Assembly (NCBI RefSeq): GCF_910592395.1
Contig: NC_088309.1
Location: 2,234,501 to 2,298,500 of the forward strand
DNA length: 64,000 nucleotides
Direction of reading: 5' to 3'
From: Lineus longissimus
Taxonomy: Eukaryota > Nemertea > Pilidiophora > Heteronemertea > Lineidae
Within the stretch, counting starts at the first letter, position 1. Every line of letters begins with the position of its first letter. The notes beneath the pieces are model-generated. The model had not been told where the DNA came from, made no database searches, and saw only the letters and a list, made by a program, of their open reading frames with translations. The position numbers and the translations under genes were made by a program. Below are positions 26,391-38,304 of the stretch, piece by piece.

Positions 26391-27157
26391 TTTGACTTGT
26401 TACCTGCTTTCTCCACCTGAAGTGAAATGAATGTGAATAAGGTCTGTTAGGTAAACTTAACTCTTTGAGTATCTTTGTGTCTATTTTTAGTAGGCTACGC
26501 TAATTGGTAATTTACCACGGATCACGACACTAGGAATGATTGTTTCTGAAAATAGATTTAGGCCTACTTTTAATCGAGCCAGCCAATAGGCTACATAGGC
26601 ACATTTTTAGAAACGAACAGGTCCCACCAGCATTACATCCCTGACACACACAGTGACAGTGACCCTCTGTAATCTGTTAGTCACAGTGCAAGTCAAGTGT
26701 TGCCCAACAACAAATCCCAAGGCCCAACCTGCAACAACCATCAATCATCACTCATTGCTCATGTAGTATCATGATTAACCATGGTTAGGCCTATACCGTT
26801 GAATCTGTTCTGGGACAACTATATACTCGAATACTCACAAGATGATTAGATTAATGAAGATTTTGCGTTGTTCTCAGAAGTCAAAATAATGAAAATATGT
26901 GACCGAAGAGCACACTGGGCGGAGGCTGGAACGATTACAAATAGTCCTTAAAAAGTAAGCAATTAAACTAAATTAAAGCTATAAAAAGGTTTGTTATGTT
27001 ATATTTTTCAAGGTTTTTTCAAATATACTGATATGTATTCATCCAGGTTAATAAACAAGGCTGAGTGGCGTTTTATGCACTACTTTGAGTAGTAATTTGA
27101 GACGGATAACAGCAACGGCTGAACTGGAAATCAGTCACGACACACACAACAATAAAA
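26391..27157. promoter_or_regulatory. Shared ARMC6/BLMH upstream region
   Basis: 767 bp separate the two divergent start codons. The region presumably holds both promoters and perhaps a non-coding first exon of ARMC6, since ARMC6's ATG follows a possible 5' UTR splice. I cannot place a TATA box or transcription start. Confidence 0.5.
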
Positions 27158-30100
27158 ATGGAAAACGCCGGTACGGTTCTGTTCTGGGTTTGAGACCAAT
27201 AAGTCTTTCTCACGACAAAATAGCATATTTTTGGCAATTTATCATAAGAACGATGGAGAGATAATGTTAGGCCGTTAATGTCTTGTATTTAAGCCATAAC
27301 TAGAGGTTTTCAGACATCTTTTATGTCAGTAAACTCATTGTAAAAATGAGCTGTGTCATCTCGGACTGTCCAACTGGTGTAAAAGTAAATGTAGTCCTTG
27401 GTGAATGAAGTCAAACCTATTGTCAGTCATTGAATTCACCTCGATGGTTAGGTTAGAGATCAATTGCTCAATTTTATGGCTAATTTTTATTAACTCTTCC
27501 TCCTCGCATTTGTCACCATTGTCTCACACTGGAGTCTCTGGGATTCTGCGAAACAGGCCAGCTGAGTCCCAGACCCAGGTCAGGACCAGATCAATCATCA
27601 ATCATGAGTGGAGAGATTTATAACATGAAGTCATAGTATCGTCACCTTGTGAGAAGATTGTGCAATATATCGCCACTTTTTGAAGGGAATTAACTTAGTT
27701 AACGTCATGACGTAAAAATAAAATATCGTGCAATGTCACTGTTAGATTATTTGAAATGATCATTTGTGACTTTCTGCATGTCAAATATATTTATTCTTTT
27801 TCAAGGCATCCCAAGTTCTGTGCTGCAGAAGTACAAATCCTCATTTGAGGCTGACCCAAAGAACAAGTTGGCTCAAAATGTGGTCACCAAACAAGATTTC
27901 CTTGAAGCATGCTACAAACACAGGCAAGACGAGATTGGATCTTGTGTCTCACACAAGGTAAGGTTCCTCGTAGTGTTACAAAGCCTAAATCCATGTCTCT
28001 CTACCTCTGGGAGTAAGAAGGTGGTGGACATAGTTTACCAAAAGTTTATTTCAACATGAATGTCAGCTCAGAACCTATCTTCTATTCTAGGTGCCGGATG
28101 TGAAACCAGTATCCAATCAGAAGGCTTCTGGCAGATGTTGGTTGTTTGCCCTCCTCAATGTTATGAGACAGCCTTTCATGGCACAGCAGACTATTGATGA
28201 GTTTGAATTCAGTCAGAACTACCTCTACTTTTGGGACAAGGTAAGAAAGAGTTGGATCTTTAGCCTTCTTTGTTTTGCTTTGGCAAGGTCAGTTTGAACA
28301 TGAAAGAGTGTATTATGGTTGTGGTGTGGCAAGGGTGTGACAAATTTTCGAAATATTTTACTTTTTCGTTGCAAAACACTCTTAATTGTTTTATGGACTT
28401 CAATTAATAGCAAAATCATGACTCCTTTGATAGGCCCAGATAGTAATTTCAAAGCAGAAAAATCTGATAAAAAGCTCCACTTCTGTGTGGGGGCGTGCAG
28501 TGTTTTTCCAGATTATCCGAGGGTGGCTACTCTCATCTGTGTTATTTTCTCTTCAGCTAGAGAGGTGTAATTATCTGTTGGATGTTCTGACCCAAGTGGC
28601 CAAGAAAGGTGAACCTGTTGATGGCCGCCTCGTACAGCACCTTCTAACCAACCCAAGTGAGGACGGAGGACAGTGGGATATGCTGGTGAACCTGGTCGAG
28701 AAGCATGGCGTAATCCCAAAGAGCTGTTGGCGGGAGGCACACAGTGCTGAGAATTCTAGGAGGATGAATGGATTGATCAATGATAAGGTGAATAATCATA
28801 TAAAATGGAAGTACAGGATTGTAATGTACTGTATTGGAGCAGTTTTTTCAACACCAAGGCCAGCAACACATATTGTTACTTCTGCATTGTCCTGATTCAT
28901 TTTACATTAATTTTGTATGAGAGAGAGTAAGGTTGGTCCTCTCTTCTTCTTCTTCTTCTTCAGCGTTCAACCTGCCTAAGTAAAACTATAACCTCAGTCC
29001 TGTGGCGGAGATTGGTCCTCTCAATACCTCTCATAATCTTGATCAGTCAGCTTCATCAAAACTGTAATTGTTGAACCTGTTTGTTCCATCTGTTATCAAA
29101 GATGCATGAGGAAATGAGCCTCTCTTGTAACATGCTGATCAGCTGTATGACTTATGTTCTTAACATTTCAGATGAGGGAGTTCTGCCAGCAGATTTTCAA
29201 ATTGGTTAAGACTGGTAGCAGTGATGATGCACTGAAGGAAACCAGAGAGAAAATGATGGAAACGGTAGTCTTGACTTACACGTATTTCTTCAATTCTGTT
29301 GAGCTCTAAGGCCAGTTTGAAGCCATGTCTAACAAACCTGTAAACAGAGGATGCTTGGGTCTATTGGTGAATGAACACTTGAATCATATATAAGTACAGC
29401 TAAGCTTATCCAACCATGTGCTATAGTCAACTAGACACACCAAACTGTCTTTCTAATGAGGTTCAAGTGAAGGTGTGTAGAGCTCCTTGCTGTCCCTGAC
29501 TGTTAAGACTTATCAAACATGCCAGTGGTTACCTAAGTTGCCAACATGTAGAGAGAGAGAGTACATCAGTAACTCGACTTACAAGCTAAGTCATGCACAA
29601 TGTAAACATTTTCAGTGATTGATTTCTATGTCAATAATGTTTCAGATATATCGGATAGTGAGCATCTGTCTTGGATCGCCTCCAGAGACATTCACTTGGG
29701 AATATTACGACAAGGAGAAAAAGTATCATAAAGTAGGACCGATCACGCCGCGTGAGTTCTACAAACAGCTTGTTAAACCTGTGTTTAACATGGAAGACAA
29801 GGCGAGTGTTTGCATGGGTTGAAAATATCAGCATCGAAGACTTGATAGAAAGTTCATAGATGTTTTGACAAGTAATAAGGGCCAGTTTAAATCACAACAA
29901 GTTATGTCCAGTGCTCCTTTTTATCTTTGCCATTCTGTAATGGTCGCTCTGCTTCTGCTGACAAACTTTACTGTATGTCTTTTTCTAGGTGTGTATTGTG
30001 AATGACCCCCGTACACAAAACCCTTACAATGAGATGTATACAGTGGAGTACTTGGGGAACATGCTGGGAGGAAACCTCACCCTTTATCTGAACCAGCCAA

Positions 30101-31540
30101 TTGAAAACCTCAAGACGTTTGCCGCAGATGCCATAAAGCAGAATGAGGCAGTTTGGTTTGGATGTGATGTTGGTAAATTCTTCTGTTTACAGACAGGGAT
30201 TCAAGACTTGGACAGGTATAGTAGTTAAAGTCCTAGCTTTTTCATGTTTTAGCCCAGGAGCTTAGCAAGATCCAAACTCCTGTCATAGTAACCTAGGTCC
30301 TAGGATGCAGCAGCATTACCTGAAACATATGCATGGGTAGACCTCGCCGGTAAGAGTGGAACATTTGGAGATCTGGCCCTGAGCACAGATGGTATGATGG
30401 ACGAACATAGCAAAAGGTTGTGAGAGGAAGAACAGAAGAAATAAAGCAAGTCATGGTCTTTGCAAAATGACTCTTGTGACCTATTTTCTTGGCCAGTACA
30501 TGAATTTGGCATGCCTTTTCGTTAACCACCTCTACTCTTGTTCACAATCAATAATCCTTTTCTTTCTGCATGTAGTTTCGATTACGAATTAGTCTTCGGA
30601 ACGACAGTTGGCAATCAGTCGAAAGCAGATCGTCTGATATATGGCCAGTCTCTCATGACTCATGCAATGGTGCTGACAGGAGTTACACTGGAAGAGGTAT
30701 GTCTAATCTTAGCAAAATTATGAAGCTTTCATTTGGTAGATGCGTATTGGATCTTTCCCCCTGTGGCAAAATAGGAATATGACTTAGAAAGGATGTTATT
30801 GTTGATCTCACTGTCAGAAAGCCAAGCAAAAAGCATATGGCAGGAAGATACAATTTCAGACTGGTAAAAGATTGATGTCTAAAACCAAGTCGATTCTAAT
30901 CAAATCAGTCGGCAGTTTCTGTGCTAGTGATCATGAGGCCCTTCTTTCCACCGCCCATAAGTGACATGATTCAGTTGATACTGTCTTCTTCTCTTGCAGG
31001 ATGACATTTCCAAATCTCGCAGGTGGAGAGTTGAGAATTCATGGGGTGATGAAAAGGGAGATAAAGGTAAGGATAGAAGATTATTAGATGATTTCTTCCA
31101 GAGATGGTGGGAAAGAGAGTGATTCTATACTCATAATTTCCGGCTGCATTGTTCAAAGAATGAGCTAGTCGTAGATATCGTAGATATATAGGTGCCTTGT
31201 TGATGATTTAACACCCTCCTAACAGTGTTGACCTGTGTCTGATACCTTCCCTTGTTGATCATTTAACACCCTCCTAACAGTGTTGACCTGTGTCTGATAC
31301 CTTCCCTTGTTGATCATTTAACACCCTCCTAACAGTGTTGACCTGTGTCTGATACCTTCCCTTTCTCACTTTCCTTTTGATTTTGCTTCAGGTTATTTGG
31401 TGATGGCTGACAACTGGTTCAATGAATATGTGTATGAAGTTGTAGTAGATAAGAAACACATTCCAGCTGAAATCTTGGACATTCTAAAGAAGAAAGCACG
31501 CATGCTGCCGGCGTGGGATCCAATGGGTGCTCTTGCATAA
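27158..31540 (+). CDS. BLMH: Bleomycin hydrolase (C1B cysteine peptidase)
   Basis: This cytosolic papain-like aminopeptidase forms a hexameric barrel and trims peptides, bleomycin and homocysteine thiolactone. Exons: 27158-27170, 27806-27957, 28091-28240, 28557-28787, 29172-29264, 29646-29801, 29989-30215, 30576-30696, 31000-31066, 31392-31540. They total 1359 nt, 452 aa (human 455). The catalytic triad is visible: Cys71 in SGRCWLFA, His370 in SLMTHAM, Asn394 in WRVENSWGD. Other family blocks are NPSEDGGQWDMLVNLVEKHG, PPETFTWEYYD, VWFGCDVGKF and the C-terminal tail LPAWDPMGALA, which in the family reaches the active site. The first exon holds only MENA plus one base. The intron after 29801 appears to use a GC donor. 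Confidence 0.97.
31197..31361. repeat. 55-bp tandem repeat, three copies
   Basis: Three near-identical copies with period 55 (ACACCCTCCT recurs at 31211, 31266 and 31321) lie in the last BLMH intron and end about 30 bp before its acceptor. The first copy differs by a base or two (TTGATGATTT for TTGATCATTT), so the duplication is recent. Confidence 0.95.
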
Positions 31541-32461
31541 CGAGGAATAATAGATGATTCCCAGGATGTAATGGTGGGATGCCGTAGCATCAAACTCGGG
31601 GGTGGGTCCCAAGGGGGAAGGCTTATTCTGTGACTTCATACATGTATAGGGGAGAAGTCACTTCAGAAGTAGCCACCCAGGTCAAAACTCGGTGGTCAGC
31701 CTGGGAATCATCTGTACACACATGTAATGAATGTATGACTTAGGTAATTGTACTGTAGGATTTCTTTTAGCATAGACCAACTGGGGTATTAATGCATCTC
31801 TGGTATCTTTCAACAGGGTGACAATTTTGCCAGAACACAGCTCCACTTAGTACTTATTATATTCCATGTTGTAAAGGAATAACTGATGATCATTGATAGC
31901 TCTGTGAATACTAGAACTGACAGTTCCAAGACCCTTGTGCTATACCATGACACTGGAGGAAACCTGACAGCGAGCGGCTTTCACTGTCATGAAGAAATGG
32001 CTGACCAGACTTGAACCACAGCCTCTGAGGTGACTGGCACTGTTGCTTATTCCAAACATAAGTCCTGTTCGCTATGTGACGGATTGGTTGGGCATCTGCC
32101 TTTACTCTAATGAACAAACTTTATACCCCATCATCAATGTAATGTTGACACATTTTATTGGTAAGAATCGTATTCCCATGTACGTGTACCTGTGATTGTT
32201 TTTGTGTTGTCCATTTAGGGAATATCTCTAATTTTTGCTGTCATGCAGGGTTTGCCTATTACTTATTCAGGAGCCGTCTGGACTCCAATCCTTAACGTTT
32301 ACAAGTGCATATCTGTATGGCTTACATGTATACTTGCAAAGATGATCCACTTTTGATAAGACCAATATTTAAAAGCAGACCACAAACAATGCCTCAGGTT
32401 GCCCTATTTTTGTATGGACATGTATGTGGATTACTATAATAATTGCTACAGTAGTAATAAA
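31541..32461 (+). other. BLMH 3' UTR with poly(A) signal at 32456-32461
   Basis: Non-coding sequence follows the BLMH stop. The first AATAAA is at 32456-32461, giving a UTR of about 0.9 kb. No further gene is seen before the satellite. Confidence 0.55.
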
Positions 32462-32659
32462 CTTTAATCACATTAGGTCGTCTTTCTGTTTTTGTCGCTT
32501 TTGATCAGCCAGCTTCAAGACCAATCAATTTGAAGCTGATGTGATAAAAACTTTCATGAGAACGACATGGATCTCTACCAAGCATGATGATCTGAGGTCT
32601 GTAGCACACTCTGTAGCTGTCATAACTTTGTCTACCTGGAGTCTGTGTCTGCATTCAAC

Positions 32660-35160
32660 AGGTGTCCCACTATCGTCCTCCATGCTGCCCAGCCTATGGA
32701 CCTGGGATGTCTGACTCAATACCTTGGCTACATGTAGCTGGGCATCAACCCTGCTATGCTTCCGGGATATGTTTCAGTTCCTCCAAACCTGTGTACTGCA
32801 GTCCTAACTGTCCTCCATACTGTCATAAACACTACTGAACCTGAGATATTTGGAACTGGCATGGAACAAGCTGTCCACCACTGACATGTACAACCTGTGT
32901 TGCAGTGCTAGCTGTCCTCCATACTGTAACCAAGATATCAAGGTGACTGCCATGAAACTATTGACATGCACACCTGTGTTGCATGCAGTACTAGCAGCCC
33001 ACCATATCACCCCAACTTATAAATATATGAGTGTGACTGCAACTAGTTGTCCCCATGTGTTGGTTGCTTGCCGTCATGCACAACCTGGCTGAGGGCATGT
33101 TCCAGTTCTCCTTAACTGTTACAACCTATGAATCTAGGCTCTGTGAATGAAGTGAGCTGTCCTCCATACTTTCACAACCTATGAAGCCGGGCACTGGTGC
33201 TGAAGCTGGCTGTCCTCCATACTGTCACAACCTATGAATCTGGGTTCTGGTGCTGAAGCTAGCTGTCCTCCATACTGTCACAACCTATGAATCTGGGTTC
33301 TGGTGCTGAAGCTGGCTGTCCTCCATACTGTCACAACCAATGAACCTGGGTTCTGGTGCTGAAGCTAGCTGTCCTCCATACTGTCACAACCAATGAACCC
33401 GGGCTCTGGTGCTGAAGCTAGCTGTCCTCCATACTGTCACAACCAATGAACCTGGGTTCTGGTGCTGAAGCTAGCTGTCCTCCATACTGTTACAACCAAT
33501 GAACCCGGGCTCTGGTGCTGAAGCTGGCTGTCCACCATACTGTCACAACCAATGAATCCGGTTCTGGTGCTGAAGCTAGCTGTCCTCCATACTGTCACAA
33601 CCAATGAATCCGGTTGTGGTACTGAAGCTGGCTGTCCTCCATACTGTCACAACCAATGAACCTGGGTTCTGGTGCTGAAGCTAGCTATCCTCCATACTGT
33701 CACAACCAATGAACCCGGGCTCTGGTGCTGAAGCTGGCTGTCCACCATACTGTCACAACCTATGAATCCGGTTCTGGTGCTGAAGCTAGCTGTCCTCCAT
33801 ACTGTCACAACCAATGAATCCGGTTGTGGTACTGAAGCTGGCTGTCCTCCATACTGTCACAACCAATGAACCTGGGTTCTGGTGCTGAAGGTAGCTGTCC
33901 TCCATACTGTCACAACCAATGAACCTGGGTTCTGGTGCTGAAGGTAGCTGTCCTCCATACTGTCACAACCAATGAACCCGGGCTCTGGTGCTGAAGCTGG
34001 CTGTCCCCCATACTGTCACAACCTATGAATCGGGTTCTGGTGCTGAAGCTAGCTGTCCTCCATACTGTCACAACCAATGAATCCGGTTGTGGTACTGAAG
34101 CTGGCTGTCCTCCATACTGTCACAACCAATGAACCTGGGTTCTGGTGCTGAAGCTAGCTGTCCTCCATACTGTCACAACCAATGAACCTGGGTTCTGGTA
34201 CTGAAGCTGGCTGTCCTCCATACTGTCACAACCAATGAATCCGGTTGTGGTACTGAAGCTGGCTGTCCTCCATACTGTCACAACCAATGAATCCGGTTGT
34301 GGTACTGAAGCTGGCTGTCCTCCATACTGTCACAACCAATGAACCTGGGTTCTGGTACTGAAGCTGGCTGTCCTCCATACTGTCACAACCAATGAACCCG
34401 GGCTCTGGTGCTGAAGGTAGCTGTCCTCCATACTGTCACAACCAATGAACCTGGGTTCTGGTGCTGAAGCTGGCTGTCCTCCATACTGTCACAACCAATG
34501 AATCCGGTTGTGGTACTGAAGCTGGCTGTCCTCCATACTGTCACAACCAATGAACCTGGGTTCTGGTACTGAAGCTGGCTGTCCTCCATACTGTCACAAC
34601 CAATGAACCCGGGCTCTGGTGCTGAAGGTAGCTGTCCTCCATACTGTCACAACCAATGAACCTGGGTTCTGGTACTGAAGCTGGCTGTCCTCCATACTGT
34701 AACAACCAATGAACCTGGGTTCTAGTGCTGAAGCTGGCTGTCCTCCATACTGTCACAACCAATGAACCTGGGTTCTGGTGCTGAAGGTAGCTGTCCTCCA
34801 TACTGTCACAACCAATGAACCCGGGCTCTGGTGCTGAAGCTAGCTGTCCTCCATACTGTCACAACCAATGAACCGGGGCTCTGGTGCTGAAGCTGGCTGT
34901 CCACCATACTGTCACAACCAATGAACCTTGGTTCTGGTGCTGAAGGTAGCTGTCCTCCATACTGTCACAACCAATGAACCCGGGCTCTGGTGCTGAAGCT
35001 GGCTGTCCCCCATAATGTCACAACCTATGAATCCGGTTCTGGTGCTGAAGCTAGCTGTCCTCCATACTGTCACAACCAATGAACCTGGGCTCTGGTGCTG
35101 AAGCTGGCTGTCCTCCATATTGTCACAACCTAGGATTCTTGGCTGTGTGGCCGTCCTCCT
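32660..35160. repeat. Satellite/minisatellite array, 52-53 bp unit
   Basis: From about 33130 to 35150 the sequence is a nearly pure head-to-tail array of roughly 38 units containing CTGTCCTCCATACTGTCAC, then AACCAATGAA, a variable segment, and GGTGCTGAAGCT(G/A)G. The spacing between successive CTGTCC words is 53, or 52 in shorter variants. Degenerate units with the same TGTCCTCCATACTGT core extend left to about 32660. The variable segment falls into classes: CCTGGGTTCTGG, CCCGGGCTCTGG, TCCGGTTCTGG and TCCGGTTGTGG. Class order partly repeats, suggesting a higher-order unit. It fills the gap between converging BLMH and TFIIS. Confidence 0.97.
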
Positions 35161-35281
35161 TAATGCCAAAACATATGAATCTGGGCTGTATGCTCGCCTC
35201 TAACAGTGAAGAACACGACCAATAATTTTTAAAGCCAACAACAAGGACAACACAAATTAATCATGAGACAGAGACAGACGT

Positions 35282-35287
35282 TTTATT
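35282..35287 (-). terminator. TFIIS polyadenylation signal
   Basis: AATAAA on the minus strand, about 850 bases past the TFIIS stop and just outside the satellite. The interval 35288-36136 is probably 3' UTR. Confidence 0.55.
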
Positions 35288-36136
35288 CACTTGTAACCAA
35301 TAGAATTACATTGTCAAGATGTCTTGACACAACAGTATTACTGTCAAAAATTTACAAACTTTGTTTTGTAAAAGACATGTGGTTTATCAAATGCAGGTCA
35401 GCTCATGAAGATTCCAGCTTCTGATTGCCAAATGAAATGCTTTCCAAAATTTTTTTAATCAAATTTGACACTTATTAGTACGGTAACTGTCATTATGTTA
35501 GCCAATTGAGACAATAGAAAATAAGAAGTCAATTTTAAAAACTTTGTTCAAGTCTGCTGCATGCAACAACTCAACTCTTTTATCTCCTGGAAATAAGTCC
35601 ATTTTTTCCACACTTTAATTCAGCACATAGTTACACAGAAACTAGTTACATTTGTGTGTGACCTCGGTGTATATACATCCATTTCACAACGAAAACAATT
35701 GTAGCAAAGGGTTTGGACATACACAAAAATAACCTATTTTGTGCTGGTTTTTTCTGAGACAGTCTATCTGTATGCCTGCAGACATATTTTACAGAACCAA
35801 AAGTTGTCGGAGGTAGACAGTTCAACGTCTATTCTAGACAGAACCCCAGCAACACCTGATTACTCCTACTGTGAACATTTCTGCAAAATATGTACAATAA
35901 ACTGCCAGTATATAAGTCTGAATAAGACCTTTTAAAAAAGACACACGTACACATTTCACAAACATAGCCAAAGGTTTGTTCACAACACCTGTACATCGCA
36001 TCACTGCCACACAAATTTCTCCACAGAAGTACAGAAACTTGATCTCAGGATGAAGTCAATCTGTTTTTGAAGTAAGGTGCATGTACACTGTCATTGTATG
36101 ATGCACACGAAAACAACCCTCAAGCCGGACACTGAA

Positions 36137-37358
36137 TTAACAGAATTTCCACCGATGACCACAATCATTACAGAAAACAAATGTCGTCATAGGCTCATCA
36201 GCACTCCTTGTCTGAACCTGGTTATAAGAACACCGCCTCTTGCCACATTTCCCACACTTTAATAAATCGGTCTGCGTGCCTGTTTGAACTGCCATCTGGT
36301 GGTCATTAATGGCCTCTTTCGTAAATTTCTCTCTCAGTTTTTTCATGGCATCATTGGCCATCTCCTCGGCAGTCATGACAGCAATTTTCTCAGGTCTGAT
36401 GTTGCCAAGCAAGACATTTTCCTTCAGTTGTACATTTTTGGAATCTTTCAGATTGGCAATTCGACTTCTCACCCGGTTTTTATACTTCATGTCTGTGTTC
36501 ATCATCTCAGTATAAATGGAATCCTCGATGGCAATGGCGATTTCTTCTGGATCCATTGCGCCTTCCAATGGAGTCCCCTCTGGTAAGACAAGTGCATTTT
36601 TCAACATCTCACGACATTTTAACCGCACACTGTCTGTTGTGTCCGAATTCTTCAAAGAGAACGACGACTGTTTTGGTGGTGGTGTATCTGTCGATGATTT
36701 CCTGGACGACACTTCACCAGACGTACTCGATATACTGTCTTCTCTCTTCAGAGCCTTATTGTCATCATCGCCACCCTTGGCATTGCCTTGGTCAAGTAAT
36801 TTTTTCCAGTCTTTGATCAGAGCCTTCGACTGTTTGGCCAAGGAATCCAGCCCTGCCGTCTCACACGCCTTCCTGAAGGAGTTGACCGTCAAGCCGATTC
36901 TGGTTTTCTGCAAGACCTTCATGTTCATTTTCATGCCTGAAAAGAGAAAAAAAATAAGAATGCAAAGAGAATCGTCAATCAAAGACAAAACCGAAGAATC
37001 CGGGCCTACCAACCATGCCATGGTCGATTGACATCTTTGCACATAGATTAACTTTTTTGGTCAGACTTGCATGAAATAAAAATTTCAAAGAGAAATGCAA
37101 CTCTGCTGATGATGGTTTTTCAAAAACTTTACGAATCAGGACGGAAAAAAAGGTTTTAGTGTAAATCGGGTATTCTGTGTACATTGACACTGCCCTATAC
37201 ACAACAACAACATTCGTGATTTTACTCAGCGATTCAGTAGTTTTCATACCACGCAAAGTATCCAACATATCTTGAGCTGGACCTTGTTCAACCGTCTCCG
37301 AAGACGCCATCTCCTTCAGCTTCTTTCCAATTTTCATTACATCTTCTTCCGAACTCAT
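36137..37358 (-). CDS. TCEA1: Transcription elongation factor TFIIS
   Basis: TFIIS rescues backtracked RNA polymerase II by stimulating transcript cleavage. Two exons, 37358-37250 and 36936-36137, total 909 nt, 302 aa (human TCEA1 301). Residues 1-80 form the N-terminal LW helical domain ([32 protein letters not shown]). A Ser-rich linker follows, then the central Pol II-binding domain ([48 protein letters not shown]). The C-terminal zinc ribbon has four cysteines ([15 protein letters not shown]) around the acidic catalytic hairpin [10 protein letters not shown]. Almost the whole protein lies in a single exon, unlike the fragmented neighbours. TCEA1 versus TCEA2/3 orthology is not resolved; an invertebrate likely has one pro-orthologue. 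Confidence 0.97.
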
Positions 37359-38304
37359 TTTGAGCAGTTTAGAGATAATAAATAAGCAAATTTGCGGGAG
37401 ATAATTCGACAGAACTGCTCGCAACAATGGCGGGGTCTACCGCAAAGACACATTCTCCAAACACGCCTACGTTCATTGCTTCGATGCTGCTGTCTGCCTA
37501 TTTCCTGGTGTATGAATATATAATGAATATTACCGATAGATCATACAATATTTCGCCGATACAAAATTAGTTCCAAAATTTATAGATTAATTACAAAATT
37601 TAACAGCATAAAGACAGTTTTTTAACTAGATTTTAACTAGGAAATACAAATTTAAGATACATAGTTATTCATAAAGTCAAATATTTGGTAAATAAAACTT
37701 TATTCGGCGAGCGCGCCGGAACTTTTTGGCAAATGTTCAGCTTTAATACAAAATGGCGAGTGCTTCTGTTAGCAGTGTCAATGGCAAGGATTTTTTCTGC
37801 AAAAGCGCCGCCAGTGGCGAAATTATGACGTGGCGGCTACTTCGAAAGAAATTTTTATAATTGTAGCAGCAATGTCAATGAGATAAAGCCACTTTATTTT
37901 CCACCATGCCCAAAACGAGTACATATGTGTATGCATGTTGTTGTGCATTTGAAAATATAGCTGTGGATGTCCGATACTTTGTTGATAAGCAATCTTTTGG
38001 GGAGAAAAAACCAGAACTGTAAAAAATCTGTTTTCGCCAGTACCCGAACACAAATGGTGACTTTATGGTCAACAAGAAGACATTGCCTTATTTGGACTTA
38101 ATGTTGACAAGTATGATTCAATGATAGAAACAGTTCAATCATCAAGCAACATTGGGATGAAATAGGGCTTTTCAAAGAAGACAAATCGGCACCAGAACAA
38201 ATTAAGTGCGCACACTAGGAACACTTCAGACAATGCCTATAGAGTAGATATGCCAATAATGTTCATTTTCTGATAACTTCCAGGTGCATTTAACTGTTAA
38301 GAAG
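37359..38304. promoter_or_regulatory. Shared TFIIS/BRIP1 upstream region
   Basis: 946 bp lie between the divergent start codons. The acceptor just before BRIP1's ATG (CAG at 38281-38283) shows that BRIP1 has an upstream non-coding exon somewhere here. Two short plus-strand frames with good start context lie at 37427-37570 and 37754-37858. They may be leader ORFs or a separate microprotein. Confidence 0.5.
37427..37570 (+). CDS. Possible 47-aa membrane microprotein or upstream ORF
   Basis: The frame begins ATG in good context (ACAATGG), 69 bp from the divergent TFIIS start. It encodes 47 aa with a Ser/Thr/Pro N terminus and one hydrophobic stretch (FIASMLLSAYFLVYEYIM, about residues 16-33). 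I do not recognise a family. It could instead be a chance frame in the BRIP1 leader. Confidence 0.25.
   Translation: MAGSTAKTHSPNTPTFIASMLLSAYFLVYEYIMNITDRSYNISPIQN

Noticed and set aside
33130-35150. Regular repeat array that could suggest a CRISPR
   Set aside because: The units are contiguous with no unique spacers, and the setting is an animal genome. It is a satellite.
34383-35169. Minus-strand open frames of 68-86 codons giving a repetitive peptide
   Set aside because: They run through the 52-53 bp satellite, whose period is not a multiple of three. The peptide only mirrors the DNA repeat, and there are no splice or start signals of note.
36516-37031. A 171-codon plus-strand open frame
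   Set aside because: Antisense to the TFIIS main exon, which has the full zinc ribbon and linker on the minus strand.
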